Made by a program: the position numbers and the translations under genes. From Nocardioides sp. Root190 (GTDB lineage: Bacteria > Actinomycetota > Actinomycetes > Propionibacteriales > Nocardioidaceae): DNA of 64,000 nt. The stretch spans positions 1 to 64,000 of the forward strand of contig NZ_LMIA01000002.1 of the NCBI RefSeq assembly GCF_001428565.1, in the 5' to 3' direction. Every line of letters begins with the position of its first letter. Within the stretch, counting starts at the first letter, position 1. The notes under the pieces are model-generated. The model did no database searches and had not been told where the DNA came from. It worked only from the letters and a program-made list of their open reading frames with translations. Positions 25,669 to 34,298 of this stretch are shown piece after piece.

Positions 25669-25730
25669 CACTGAGGGTTGCCTTACCTAATGAGAACGCC
25701 ACATTCTTCGAGGTGGGGCAACCCTCAGTG
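25669..25730. promoter_or_regulatory. 14-bp inverted repeat embracing a second iron box
   Basis: CACTGAGGGTTGCC (25669-25682) and GGCAACCCTCAGTG (25717-25730) are perfect inverted copies with a 34-bp interval. TGAGGGTTGCCTTACCTAA (25672-25690) reads as a 19-bp iron box matching the consensus at about 14 positions. The right arm covers the stop codon of the lipoprotein gene at 25725. The structure could be a terminator, a bidirectional operator, or both. The rest of the 267-bp gap shows only the box at 25517 and a TTGACC-like motif near 25634. Confidence 0.6.
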
Positions 25731-26765
25731 ATCGGCTGGGCCGCCCTGGCGACGTGCGACGTACTCGGAGGCCTCGGTGCCCCAGGGCCGGCCGAGCGCG
25801 TCGGCCTTCCCCGGCTGTCCGAGGGTGAGGGTCAGGAAGGGGTCGTTCCCGGCAGGCCGGGCGTCGAGGACAGGTCGATAGGCGTTGCGGGCGGCGTACC
25901 GCACGCCGTCCGGAGCCTCGTCCGCACGGTCGTCCAGCACGTCCAGCTGGGCGTGCAGGTAGGGCCAGAGCGCAGCGCCGTACGCCACCGGGGTCAGGTC
26001 CTCCGGCAGGACCACTCCGGGCAGCTGGACCAGGGCGGTGACCGTCTCCCGTTCCAGCTCGTCGACGGCCACGGTGTAGGCGCCGGGTGTCGCCGCCGGA
26101 AGCTCGTCCAGGCTCGGGCGGAGGCTGCGCCACAGCGCGAGGGTGCGCGCTGACGTCAGTCCGTCGGAGGTGACCAGGAAGCCCGGCTCGTCGCTGCCGG
26201 CGGCGGCCGCGACGGTGATCCCTCCGGTGGTCCGCAGCACCGGGTCGGACAGCACGACGCCGAGTGCCGCAGCGACCGCATCGGGCCCGGGATCGTCCAG
26301 CTGGAGGCGGACCTCTCGTCGCCACGCCACGCTCACCGACGCCTCCGGCAGCGCCCGGGCCGCAGCCAGCAGGACCTCGGCACCCTGCTCCGGCGTCCCG
26401 GACGCGGTGGCGGCGGCCCCCGTGGCGATGTCGCAGTCGTCGCGCTCGCGGGTGTCCTCCCAGCTCGCAGGACCGCAGTCCACGGAGAGGATCCAGTCGT
26501 GCGGGGCGAGGCCGTCGACGGCGACGAACACCTCGGTCAGCTGCTCGACAGTGATGTCCTGCTCGACGTCGACCACGACCACGGTCCCGGACTCGTCCTG
26601 GTCCACGAGCTGTTCGCCCACCTCGGCGGAGGCGACGCCCGGCAGGCCCGCCAGGTCCTCCTCGGCGCCGCCGGAGCGGTCGCGGTCACCGCCGTCGCAG
26701 GCCACCAGCGCCGCGGACACGGTCAGGGTGAGCACCGCCGTGCGGACGCGGTCGAACGAGGACAT
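25725..26765 (-). CDS. Predicted lipoprotein, function unknown
   Basis: A 346-residue protein with a lipoprotein signal (hydrophobic helix ending AALVAC near residue 23) and a spacer GGDRDRSGG. The body is acidic, without membrane segments, and contains two possible internal repeats of a Val-rich domain (TVVVVDVEQDITVEQL; SVAWRREVRLQLDD). I recognise no family. ATG 26765 is preceded by TAGGAC (26777-26772) with a 6-nt gap, whose TA overlaps a divergent TACCCT for the next gene. The stop lies in the inverted repeat downstream. Confidence 0.75.
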   Translation of the reverse strand: MSSFDRVRTAVLTLTVSAALVACDGGDRDRSGGAEEDLAGLPGVASAEVGEQLVDQDESGTVVVVDVEQDITVEQLTEVFVAVDGLAPHDWILSVDCGPASWEDTRERDDCDIATGAAATASGTPEQGAEVLLAAARALPEASVSVAWRREVRLQLDDPGPDAVAAALGVVLSDPVLRTTGGITVAAAAGSDEPGFLVTSDGLTSARTLALWRSLRPSLDELPAATPGAYTVAVDELERETVTALVQLPGVVLPEDLTPVAYGAALWPYLHAQLDVLDDRADEAPDGVRYAARNAYRPVLDARPAGNDPFLTLTLGQPGKADALGRPWGTEASEYVARRQGGPADH

Positions 26766-26815
26766 GGACCGGTCCTACCCTGCGGGAGGTCATCGACACC
26801 ACTTCGTCGCGTTTC

Positions 26816-28567
26816 GTGGGGGCCGTGGCGGGGGATCAGGACCAGGTGGCCGACCCGGAGCAGCAGTACGCGCAGCTCGTTGCCGGCGAGCCCTCCCGGA
26901 TCCGGGAGATCGCCGCCGACATCGGCGCCCAGGACCCGGCCGTCATCACCGCTCTCGACCACGTGAGCGACGGCATCGGTGCGACGCGCTGGACCGGCGG
27001 CCTGGCCAGCGCACCGGCCGCACTCGCCGGCAGGATGATCTACGTCGACGGAACGCTCGTGTCCTGGCGGCTGCACCGGGCATCGAGCGTGCTCGACGCC
27101 CTGGCGGGCGACCTCGTGGACCTGGAGGACTGGGCGCTGCGGGGCATCCAGTTCTGGCGACGGCGCGACCCCGCACTCGACGCTGCGCAGGTGGAGACGT
27201 TGCGGGCATCGGTGAGCCTCTACCTCGCCGTCTACGCGGCGTACGCCAGCGTCCGGCTGCAGTCGGCCGCCACCGAGCTCACGACCTTCGACGCCGAGAT
27301 CGTCGAGTGGCTCCGCAACGGCGCGGGCAAGGACTACGACGTCGGGGTGAAGTACGGCGGCCACCGGGGTCCGCGGATCCCGGACACCGTGGCCAACGGG
27401 GACGGCAACGGCTGGACCCCGCAGGGTCTGGCCCACGACGGTGACGGCCACTTCGTCACGACGTCCTACCGGACCGACGCGGGCGAGCTCGGCAACCCCG
27501 ATGACGACGTGGACGACAGCCAGCTGTCGGTGATCGACGACCGGACGGGCGAGGTGGTCAGCCAGGTGCAGCTCAACGGCTGGGGCGGGGCGGTGCCCCC
27601 GCAGCACTCCGGCGGCGTGGCGATCAACGGCGACCGCGTCTTCGTCGTCGGCGGCGGCAAGCTCTACGAGTACTCCATGGCCGAGATCCGGGAGGCCGGG
27701 CCCGGTGGTGCGGTCACGCCGGTGAGGACGCCTGATGACATCGGTGGCGCGACGTCGTACGTCACCGTCGCCAACGGCAACCTCTACCTCGGCAACTACG
27801 GCGGCAGCGAGGTGACCTCGCACCCGCTCGACGGGGACGGACGCCCCGATCTCGACGGCGGGACGACCTACACGACCCCGGACGGCACCAACGGCATCGC
27901 CGTCCTGCCGGACGGCAGTCACGTCTACTCCGTCAACGCAGGGCGGGGAGCACCCGGCGAGCTGGTCGTCGACAACCACCCCTCGCCCGGCGGGCTGGAC
28001 GCGGACCACACGATCGAGATCGGCAACCTCCCCGAGGAGCTCGTCCTCGTCGACGGCCAGCTCGTCGTGGCCAACGAGGCCGGCGCCGACGACTACGCCC
28101 CCTGGGACGAGGACGGTCGCGACGGCGCCGGTGACGACGGGGTGAAGGACACCGGAGGGTCCGAGAACACCGCGGCCGAGGACTTCTGGGCGCAGACCCA
28201 CCTGCACTCGATCCCGCTCGAGGCGCTCGACGGCCCGGGGGCCGACGGCTTCTACGTCGACCCCATCTCGCTCGAGGACGGCGCCCGGGAGCTGTGGCGG
28301 TGCAGCGACGCCCTCGATGTCGCTCGCACCGCACTGCTCGGACTGCACCTGCCGGCGAGCCTGTTGCCGGAGGTGTCCGGGGCCGACGCGCTGAGCACGG
28401 CCCTCGACACCCGCCTGGACGAGGACCGCGGCGACCTGGTGGACCTGGCCGCTGCCGGGGACCGGATCGGGAACTCGCTCAAGGACACCGCCGACGACTA
28501 CACGGTGACCGACCTGCTCACCGGACGGACGATCGACGCCCAGGCGCGCGCGCTGGTCGACGGCTGA
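26816..28567 (+). CDS. Beta-propeller-containing protein, function unknown
   Basis: A 583-residue protein of unusual layout. Residues 1-165 are helical (WTGGLASAPAALAGRM, then long Ala/Leu-rich helices), residues 170-430 look like a beta-propeller with repeated blades (GVAINGDRVFVVGGGKLYEY; NGIAVLPDGSHVYSVN; ELVLVDGQLVVANEAG) and an Asp-rich, perhaps calcium-binding loop (DDYAPWDEDGRDGAGDDG), and the last 90 residues are helical again. No signal peptide is found. GTG 26816 lacks a ribosome-binding site; TACCCT (26776-26781) is a possible -10, and in-frame CTG 26780 is an alternative start. A helix-bundle front like that of type VII effectors is conceivable but unproven. Confidence 0.7.
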   Translation: MGAVAGDQDQVADPEQQYAQLVAGEPSRIREIAADIGAQDPAVITALDHVSDGIGATRWTGGLASAPAALAGRMIYVDGTLVSWRLHRASSVLDALAGDLVDLEDWALRGIQFWRRRDPALDAAQVETLRASVSLYLAVYAAYASVRLQSAATELTTFDAEIVEWLRNGAGKDYDVGVKYGGHRGPRIPDTVANGDGNGWTPQGLAHDGDGHFVTTSYRTDAGELGNPDDDVDDSQLSVIDDRTGEVVSQVQLNGWGGAVPPQHSGGVAINGDRVFVVGGGKLYEYSMAEIREAGPGGAVTPVRTPDDIGGATSYVTVANGNLYLGNYGGSEVTSHPLDGDGRPDLDGGTTYTTPDGTNGIAVLPDGSHVYSVNAGRGAPGELVVDNHPSPGGLDADHTIEIGNLPEELVLVDGQLVVANEAGADDYAPWDEDGRDGAGDDGVKDTGGSENTAAEDFWAQTHLHSIPLEALDGPGADGFYVDPISLEDGARELWRCSDALDVARTALLGLHLPASLLPEVSGADALSTALDTRLDEDRGDLVDLAAAGDRIGNSLKDTADDYTVTDLLTGRTIDAQARALVDG

Positions 28568-28600
28568 TCGGGGCTGACCGGCCCGATCCGGGCGACGGGG

Positions 28601-28639
28601 TCCGGGGGAGTCAGATCCGGGGGAGTCAGATCCGGGGGA
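28601..28639 (+). repeat. 15-bp tandem repeat spanning the PNP stop codon
   Basis: tccgggggagtcaga occurs at 28601-28615 and 28616-28630, with a partial third copy to 28639. The functional stop of the phosphorylase gene lies in the second copy (28626-28628), and the first copy has the same tca in the same phase. Confidence 0.9.
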
Positions 28640-29477
28640 CGACCTCGCCGAGCAGTGCCCCCATCCGGGTGGCCGCGGCGCGCCCGGCCTCGAGCACCTC
28701 GGCGTGGTTGAGCGGCTCGCCGCTCAGGCCGGCCGCCAGGTTGGTGACCAGGCTGATGCCGAGGATCTCCATGCCTGCCTCGCGGGCGGCGATCGCCTCG
28801 AGCGTCGTGCTCATCCCGACCAGGTGGCCGCCGAGGATGCCGGCCATGCGGACCTCGGCAGGGGTCTCGTAGTGGGGGCCGGTGAACTGGACGTAGACGC
28901 CCTCGTCGAGCGTCGGCTCCACGGTGCGGCACAGGTCGCGCAGTCGCGAGGAGTAGAGGTCGGTGAGGTCGACGAAGTTCGCGCCGACGATGGGGGACTC
29001 CCCGGTCAGGTTGATGTGGTCGCTGATCAGCACCGGGGTCCCGGGCGTCCACGTCTCCTTGAGACCGCCGCAGCCGTTGGTCAGCACGATGGCCCGGCAA
29101 CCGGCGGCCGCAGCCGTCCGCACGCCGTGCACGACCGCAGGAACGCCGCGGCCCTCGTAGTAGTGGGTCCGGCTGAGGAAGGCCAGCAGGTGCCGGTCCG
29201 GCGCCCCGTCGAGCCCGGGCAGCCGGATCGAGCGGATCTTCCCCGAGTGGCCGGCGACCGCGGACGCCGCGAAGCCGGGCAGGTCGGTCACCTGGATCTC
29301 GGTCGTGTTCTCGCCGGTCGGGTCCAGTGCCTCGGCGGCCGGCAGCCAGCCGGAGCCGAGCACGAGCGCGACGTCGTGACGAGCGACGCCGGTCAGCTCG
29401 GCGAGGCGGACGGCGGCCGCGTCGGCCAGGGCGTACGGCGAGGGGGAGTCGTTCACGCAGGCGAGACTACTGCTCAC
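28626..29477 (-). CDS. deoD: Purine-nucleoside phosphorylase
   Basis: This enzyme splits purine (deoxy)nucleosides with phosphate to base and (deoxy)ribose 1-phosphate. The sequence shows VLGSGWLP near the N-terminus, the phosphate-binding GHSGK, the catalytic-loop histidine in RTHYYEGRG, GPHYETPAEVRM and the specificity motif GMSTTLEAIAAREAG, all of the trimeric mammalian-type PNP. Here it is 283 residues from GTG 29477, which overlaps the upstream stop by 4 bp, or 276 from GTG 29456. It can feed the phosphohexomutase and DeoC at 4-7 kb. The symbol follows mycobacterial usage. Confidence 0.93.
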   Translation of the reverse strand: MSSSLACVNDSPSPYALADAAAVRLAELTGVARHDVALVLGSGWLPAAEALDPTGENTTEIQVTDLPGFAASAVAGHSGKIRSIRLPGLDGAPDRHLLAFLSRTHYYEGRGVPAVVHGVRTAAAAGCRAIVLTNGCGGLKETWTPGTPVLISDHINLTGESPIVGANFVDLTDLYSSRLRDLCRTVEPTLDEGVYVQFTGPHYETPAEVRMAGILGGHLVGMSTTLEAIAAREAGMEILGISLVTNLAAGLSGEPLNHAEVLEAGRAAATRMGALLGEVVPRI

Positions 29478-30997
29478 CAGGTCGCGACGACGGCTTCCGG
29501 CACGTATCCGTGACGCACGCGCTGCGGGTGGTTGCCGACCTGCAGGTAGGCGACCTCATCGCCCGTGCGGGTCGACAGCACTGCCACGGCGTCGTCGTCG
29601 GAGAGCGACACCCAGCAGGTCTCGTCCAGGCCCTCGGTGGACCAGTACGGCTTGCCGTAGCGGTGGCCGGTGGTCTCCTCGTCGAAGTAGGTCGCCTCGC
29701 CGGTCGCGACGTCGACGAGGGCGGCGTAGTCGTCCATCGTTCCCGCCACGCACAGCGTCTCGCCGTCGCCGCTGATCGCGATGCCGTGGTGCGCCGAGTC
29801 GTTGACGTAGGCCTCCCGCAGCATGGTCGGGACCCGGTTCTCCAGGTCGACGACGTCGACGACGGCGCCCGTGGCGGGCTCGGGCTCGCCGCCGAGCGTG
29901 TAGTCGGAGGTGCCGTTGAGGTCGGCCGCCTCGGTGTCGAAGACGACGTAGCCGTGCAGGAAGGAGACCTGCAGGTAGAGCAGTCGACCGTTGGGGTGCA
30001 CGGCGACGGGGCGCACGGCGCTGCTCATCCCCGGGTGTCCGGCCTCGGCCAGCTCCTTGCCGATGTTCCAGCGGTCCAGGACCTCGAAGGAGTCCGCGTC
30101 GACGTACTGCAGCCACCGGTCGGCCTTCACGGCCTCGTCGAGCGCCGACCACGGCAGCCTGGCGAGCAGCTTGTCGAGGCCGAGCGTGCTCAGGCCGAGC
30201 TTGTTGAGAGGCAGGCCCAGCAGAGAACCGTCGGCCGGGTCGAGGTCGTCGGCCGGTGTGTAGACCCGGCCGATCGAGGCGTGCAGGATCCGCTCGCCGT
30301 CCTCGGTGTAGTTGCTCTCGTGGGGGGTCTCGCCCGACGGGAAGGTCCGGAGCCGGTCGCCGACGCGGATCTTCGTGCCGTTGGGCAACGTCTCGTCGAC
30401 CATCGAGTACTCGATGACCTGGCGCTCGGTCGAGTCGGAGACGAGCAGGCGGGAGCCGTCGTTCGAGACCTGCATGTGGTCGGTCCGGTAGCCGTCCATC
30501 TGCTGCTCACGCACGATCGAGTCGGTCCGTCCGGCGGTCGCCTTCGCGATGTCGATCCACACCACGTCGGCGAAGCTCGGCCGCGAGACCGCGAGGTACT
30601 TGCCGTCGACGGTGGTGAACATGTCGTCGACGTACTGGTTGTGTCCCTGTCCGGGACCGGCGTTGATCGCGAGGTAGAAGACCGTCGCGAGGGGGCTGCG
30701 CAGGATCCGCTGCGTCTCCTCGGCCTTGTCGGGAATCAGGTTGACCCCGCGCTTGAGCACCTCGAGGGAGCGGGCGTCGACGATGCTCGCCGTGCCCTCC
30801 CAGTTGTTGCCGACCCACATGACGGAGCGGAGGCCGCTCTCGGCGGGCCGCAGCGCGATCGGGAGGTCCAGCGCCGCGTCCTTCTCGGGCACCACCTCCT
30901 CCGGCGCGGCGGAGGTGCCGCAGGCGACGAGGGTCGCGGCGGCGAGGAGGCCGGCAGTGGTCGTGAGGGCACGGTGGAGGCGGGAGGACCTGCGCAT
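29474..30997 (-). CDS. YncE-like beta-propeller lipoprotein
   Basis: A 507-residue exported lipoprotein (lipobox TLVAC near residue 27 of the chosen start) with a WD40/cytochrome-d1-like propeller: repeated blades end in motifs such as YLAVSRPSFADVVWID, RLLVSDSTERQVIEYS, LLYLQVSFLHGYVVFD and TLCVAGTMDDYAALVD. The best name is a YncE/Nhl-type surface repeat protein; ligand unknown. ATG 30997 is preferred to GTG 31015, because a perfect 7-bp-arm palindrome (30998-31018) sits over the GTG. The gene overlaps the purine nucleoside phosphorylase gene by 4 bp, an unexpected coupling. Confidence 0.8.
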   Translation of the reverse strand: MRRSSRLHRALTTTAGLLAAATLVACGTSAAPEEVVPEKDAALDLPIALRPAESGLRSVMWVGNNWEGTASIVDARSLEVLKRGVNLIPDKAEETQRILRSPLATVFYLAINAGPGQGHNQYVDDMFTTVDGKYLAVSRPSFADVVWIDIAKATAGRTDSIVREQQMDGYRTDHMQVSNDGSRLLVSDSTERQVIEYSMVDETLPNGTKIRVGDRLRTFPSGETPHESNYTEDGERILHASIGRVYTPADDLDPADGSLLGLPLNKLGLSTLGLDKLLARLPWSALDEAVKADRWLQYVDADSFEVLDRWNIGKELAEAGHPGMSSAVRPVAVHPNGRLLYLQVSFLHGYVVFDTEAADLNGTSDYTLGGEPEPATGAVVDVVDLENRVPTMLREAYVNDSAHHGIAISGDGETLCVAGTMDDYAALVDVATGEATYFDEETTGHRYGKPYWSTEGLDETCWVSLSDDDAVAVLSTRTGDEVAYLQVGNHPQRVRHGYVPEAVVATW

Positions 30998-31018
30998 AAT
31001 GTGACAACGTTTCACATT
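30998..31018. promoter_or_regulatory. Palindromic operator candidate before the propeller lipoprotein
   Basis: AATGTGACAACGTTTCACATT has 7-bp perfect arms (AATGTGA/TCACATT) around a 7-bp centre. It directly abuts ATG 30997. The TGTGA-N7-TCACA shape is CRP-like but one base too wide. A repressor site is more likely; the protein is unknown. Confidence 0.5.
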
Positions 31019-31059
31019 TGCTCCGGGTCACGGTCGTCCGACCGCAGGATGAGAACCTG

Positions 31060-31512
31060 TTACAGGCCGGTGGAGCGGCAGTCGCGGCGCCGCAGTGCGC
31101 TGACGTAGTCGTCGGGCGCGTCGGCGGCCTCGGCGGCATTCGCGAGCACGCCGAGGTACGACGCCGAGGGGAGCCCGCCCTCGAAGGCGTCCAGCACGTA
31201 GGTCCATGCCACGACCTCGCCGGCCATGGTCGAGATCCGCACCTTGGTGCGGCGGTACAGCCCGGAGTCCGCGGACTCCCACTGGTCGAGGTTGGGCTCG
31301 TCGAGCGGGCTGACGTCGTACACGGCGACGAAGACCTGCTCGAAGGGGTCCTGGACGATCGTCGCGAGCGCACCGTCCCAGCCGTGTTCCTCGCCGCCGA
31401 AGGTCAGGCGCCACCCGCCCAGCCAGCCGGTGGTCTGCAGCGGGGAATGGGGGCATCGCTCGCCCATCCGCACCGGGTCGAGGTTGGTCCCGTAGGCGGC
31501 GTACGACGTCAC
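31060..31512 (-). CDS. Gamma-glutamylcyclotransferase-like (AIG2 fold) protein
   Basis: A 150-residue protein with the nucleotide- or substrate-binding opening SYAAYGTNLDP, typical of the GGCT/AIG2 fold, and an acidic residue in a position like the catalytic Glu (DEPNLDQWESADSG). Members release 5-oxoproline from gamma-glutamyl amines; several branches are uncharacterised. GTG 31512 is chosen over GTG 31518 because TAGCCT (31524-31519) ends exactly 6 nt before it. It is a single gene between the subtilase and propeller lipoprotein genes. Confidence 0.8.
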   Translation of the reverse strand: MTSYAAYGTNLDPVRMGERCPHSPLQTTGWLGGWRLTFGGEEHGWDGALATIVQDPFEQVFVAVYDVSPLDEPNLDQWESADSGLYRRTKVRISTMAGEVVAWTYVLDAFEGGLPSASYLGVLANAAEAADAPDDYVSALRRRDCRSTGL

Positions 31513-31559
31513 GGGCACAGGCTAGTGCCGTCAGGCCCGTGACGTCGTACCCGCACCGG

Positions 31560-32771
31560 TCAGGAACCCGTGTGGAGCAGGTGGTTGGCCGGGGTGGCCG
31601 GTGAGCAGATGATCAGCAGCACGCACGAGCGGGCGGTTCCGCTGATCCTGCCCTTGGTGGTGGCGGCCAGGATCGCGGAGCTGACCGCACTCGGCGAGGC
31701 CGCCGGGTGCGTCTGGAGGTAGAGCGCCGCCGCGGCCGCGACATGCGGCGAGGCCATCGAGGTGCCGCTGATGGTGTTGGTGCCGTTGGCCAGCCACGTC
31801 GAGGTGATGTCGACGCCGGGTGCGAACAGGTCGACGCAGGTGCCGCGGTTGGAGAAGCTGGCGCGGGCGTCGGTCCGGCCGCTGGCCGCGACGGTCAGGG
31901 CGGCCGGCACCCGGGCGGGCGACTTCGTGCACGCGTCGGTGTTCTCGTTGCCGGCGGCGACGGCCATCGTCACGCCGTCGTCGATGACGCGCTGGACGGC
32001 CGCGTCGAGTGCGGTCGACGCGCTGCCACCGAGGCTCATGTTGGCGGCGGCGGGCTGGCCGGCCTGGTGGTGGGCGACCACCCAGTCGAGGCCCGCGATG
32101 ACGGCGGAGTTGGACCCCGAGCCGCCGCAGTCGAGCACCCGGACACCGATCAGGCGAGCCTGCTTGGCGAGACCGTTGTCCGTGCCACCGATGGTCCCGG
32201 CGACATGGGTGCCGTGACCGTTGCAGTCCGTGGCGTCGGCGTCGTTGTCGATCGTGTCCCTCCCGGACACGGCGCGGCCGCCGAAGTCGGGGTGCGTGGT
32301 GAGGATGCCGGTGTCGACGACGTACACGTCGACGCCGCTTCCGGTGCTCGTGAAGGTGTAGGAGTTGTCGAGCGGCAGGTTGCGCTGGTCGACGCGGTCC
32401 TGGCCCCAGCTCGGCGTCGGCGACTGGGTGTCGCTCGCGCGCACCGTCCGGTCGAGCTCGACGGCCTTGACCCGGGTGTCTGCCCTCAGCAGGGACAGCA
32501 GCGAGTCGGTCAGGGTCGCGGCGAAGCCGTGGAGGACGTTCGAGTAGACGTGGTTGACCCGACCGCCCTGGCGCGCGACCAGGGTGTTCGCCGTGGCGCG
32601 CACATCGGCGCCGGGCTGGAGGGTGACGATGACGTCCAGCAGACCAGCGGCCCGCGCGGGAGCCTGGTCGACCGGAGCTGCCGGAGCAGCCAGGGCGGCC
32701 GCCGGGGGGAGTGAGACGAGGCCGGCGAGTGCGAGTGCACAGGCGGCGATGATTCCGAGAATCCGAGACAT
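31560..32771 (-). CDS. Secreted S8 family subtilisin-like serine protease
   Basis: A 403-residue exported protease: signal peptide (1-29), an I9-like propeptide (about 40-115, with [13 protein letters not shown] and [10 protein letters not shown]), then the S8 domain. The triad is visible as Asp in VVDTGI, His in [10 protein letters not shown] and Ser in GTSMASPH; the oxyanion asparagine is in AVAAGNEN. It ends [12 protein letters not shown], like aqualysin/proteinase K enzymes (TPNRLLYT). No C-terminal extension or anchor is present. GAGGAAG lies 10 nt before ATG 32771. Extra cysteines (NGH-C, DACTK, RGTC) may form disulfides. Confidence 0.95.
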   Translation of the reverse strand: MSRILGIIAACALALAGLVSLPPAAALAAPAAPVDQAPARAAGLLDVIVTLQPGADVRATANTLVARQGGRVNHVYSNVLHGFAATLTDSLLSLLRADTRVKAVELDRTVRASDTQSPTPSWGQDRVDQRNLPLDNSYTFTSTGSGVDVYVVDTGILTTHPDFGGRAVSGRDTIDNDADATDCNGHGTHVAGTIGGTDNGLAKQARLIGVRVLDCGGSGSNSAVIAGLDWVVAHHQAGQPAAANMSLGGSASTALDAAVQRVIDDGVTMAVAAGNENTDACTKSPARVPAALTVAASGRTDARASFSNRGTCVDLFAPGVDITSTWLANGTNTISGTSMASPHVAAAAALYLQTHPAASPSAVSSAILAATTKGRISGTARSCVLLIICSPATPANHLLHTGS

Positions 32772-32887
32772 GAGGGAGCTGCTTCCTCTTCGTGGACGAC
32801 GACCCCGTGCCGCCGTACCAATGAGTAGGGGCACTTTGCCCTGAGCGTGATGCCGGACACAAGCACCTGCCCTACTAGGCTGGTCCC

Positions 32888-34288
32888 GTGACCCACTTCG
32901 ATGTCCTCGTCCTCGGTGCCGGCCCCGGCGGATATGTCGCCGCGATCCGCGCTTCACAGCTCGGCAAGTCCGTTGCCGTGATCGAGAAGAAGTACTGGGG
33001 CGGTGTGTGCCTCAATGTCGGCTGCATCCCCTCCAAGGCGTTGTTGAAGAACGCCGAGCTCGCGCACACGCTGACCCACGACAAGGCCAAGTTCGGCATC
33101 GAGGGTGACGCGACGATGGCCTACGGCCCGACGCACGCGCGCTCGCGCCAGGTGAGTGCCGGCATCGTCAAGGGTGTCCACTTCCTGATGAAGAAGAACA
33201 AGGTCACCGAGATCGACGGCTGGGGCACGCTGACCGGACCGAAGTCCGTCACCGTCAAGCTCGAGGACGGTTCGAGTGCCGACTACACCTGCGACAACCT
33301 GATCATCGCGACCGGCGCCACCGTGCGCACGGTCCCGGGTGTCGAGGTCAACGGCAAGAACATCGTCAGCTACGAGGAGCAGATCCTCGACGAGAACATC
33401 CCGTCCTCGATGATCATCGGCGGCTCGGGTGCGATCGGCGTCGAGTTCGCCTACGTCATGAAGAACTTCGGCGTGGACGTGACCATCGTGGAGTTCCTCG
33501 ACCGGATGGTCCCGACCGAGGACGCCGACGTGTCCAAGGAGCTGGCCAAGCACTACAAGAAGCTCGGCGTGAAGGTGCTGACCTCGACGGCGGTCAAGGG
33601 CGTCGAGGACACCGGCTCGGGCGTCAAGGTCCGCATCGCGCCCGCTGCTGGCGGTGAGGAGCAGGTCCTGGAGGCCGACAAGTTCCTCGCAGCCTTCGGC
33701 TTCGCGCCCCGCACCGACGGCTACGGCCTCGAGGCCGCCGGCGTCGAGCTGACCGAGCGCGGCGCGATCGCGATCGACGACTTCTGCCGCACCAACGTCG
33801 AGGGCGTCTACGCCATCGGTGACGTGACCGCGAAGATGATGCTGGCCCACGTCGCAGAGGCCCAGGGCATCGTGGCGGCCGAGACGATGGCCGGTGCCGA
33901 GACGATGCCGGTCGAGTACGACTTCGTCCCCCGGGCGACCTACTGCCACCCGCAGATCGGCTCCTTCGGCTACAGCGAGCAGCAGGCCAAGGACAAGGGG
34001 TACGACGTCAAGACGGCCACCTTCCCGTTCTCGGCCAACGGCAAGGCCCAGGGCCTGGGCGAGGCCGTCGGCTTCGTCAAGATCGTCGCGGACGCCGAGT
34101 ACAACGAGATCCTCGGTGCCCACATGATCGGCTCCAACGTCACCGAGCTCCTGCCCGCGCTCACGCTCGCGCAGAAGTGGGACCTGACCGCCGACGAGGT
34201 CGGACGCAACGTGTTCGCCCACCCGACGCTCTCCGAGGCGGTCAAGGAGGCGATCCACGGGATCGCCGGCCACATGATCAACCTCTGA
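32888..34288 (+). CDS. lpd: Dihydrolipoyl dehydrogenase
   Basis: Lpd (E3) reoxidises dihydrolipoamide in 2-oxoacid dehydrogenase complexes and, in mycobacteria, in peroxynitrite defence. The 466-residue protein has the FAD motif [10 protein letters not shown], the redox disulfide in [13 protein letters not shown], the NAD motif [16 protein letters not shown] and the C-terminal HPTLSEAV with the catalytic His-Glu pair. GTG 32888 is preceded by TAGGCT (32876-32881) with a 6-nt gap, suggesting a leaderless mRNA. A related flavoprotein follows 10 bp after its stop. Confidence 0.97.
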   Translation: MTHFDVLVLGAGPGGYVAAIRASQLGKSVAVIEKKYWGGVCLNVGCIPSKALLKNAELAHTLTHDKAKFGIEGDATMAYGPTHARSRQVSAGIVKGVHFLMKKNKVTEIDGWGTLTGPKSVTVKLEDGSSADYTCDNLIIATGATVRTVPGVEVNGKNIVSYEEQILDENIPSSMIIGGSGAIGVEFAYVMKNFGVDVTIVEFLDRMVPTEDADVSKELAKHYKKLGVKVLTSTAVKGVEDTGSGVKVRIAPAAGGEEQVLEADKFLAAFGFAPRTDGYGLEAAGVELTERGAIAIDDFCRTNVEGVYAIGDVTAKMMLAHVAEAQGIVAAETMAGAETMPVEYDFVPRATYCHPQIGSFGYSEQQAKDKGYDVKTATFPFSANGKAQGLGEAVGFVKIVADAEYNEILGAHMIGSNVTELLPALTLAQKWDLTADEVGRNVFAHPTLSEAVKEAIHGIAGHMINL

Positions 34289-34298
34289 GCTCCGCGCC

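Noticed and set aside
25520..25702. 60-codon frame on the minus strand upstream of hmuT
   Set aside because: It overlaps both iron boxes, lacks a ribosome-binding site and has no recognisable features.
26816..28567. Type VII-secreted polymorphic toxin
   Set aside because: There is a WTGG motif in a helical front, but no pre-toxin linker, toxin domain, immunity gene or T7SS genes nearby.
30998..31018. CRP-binding site before the propeller lipoprotein
   Set aside because: The spacing is 7 rather than 6 bases between TGTGA and TCACA, and no other CRP-like sites support it; kept only as a generic palindrome.
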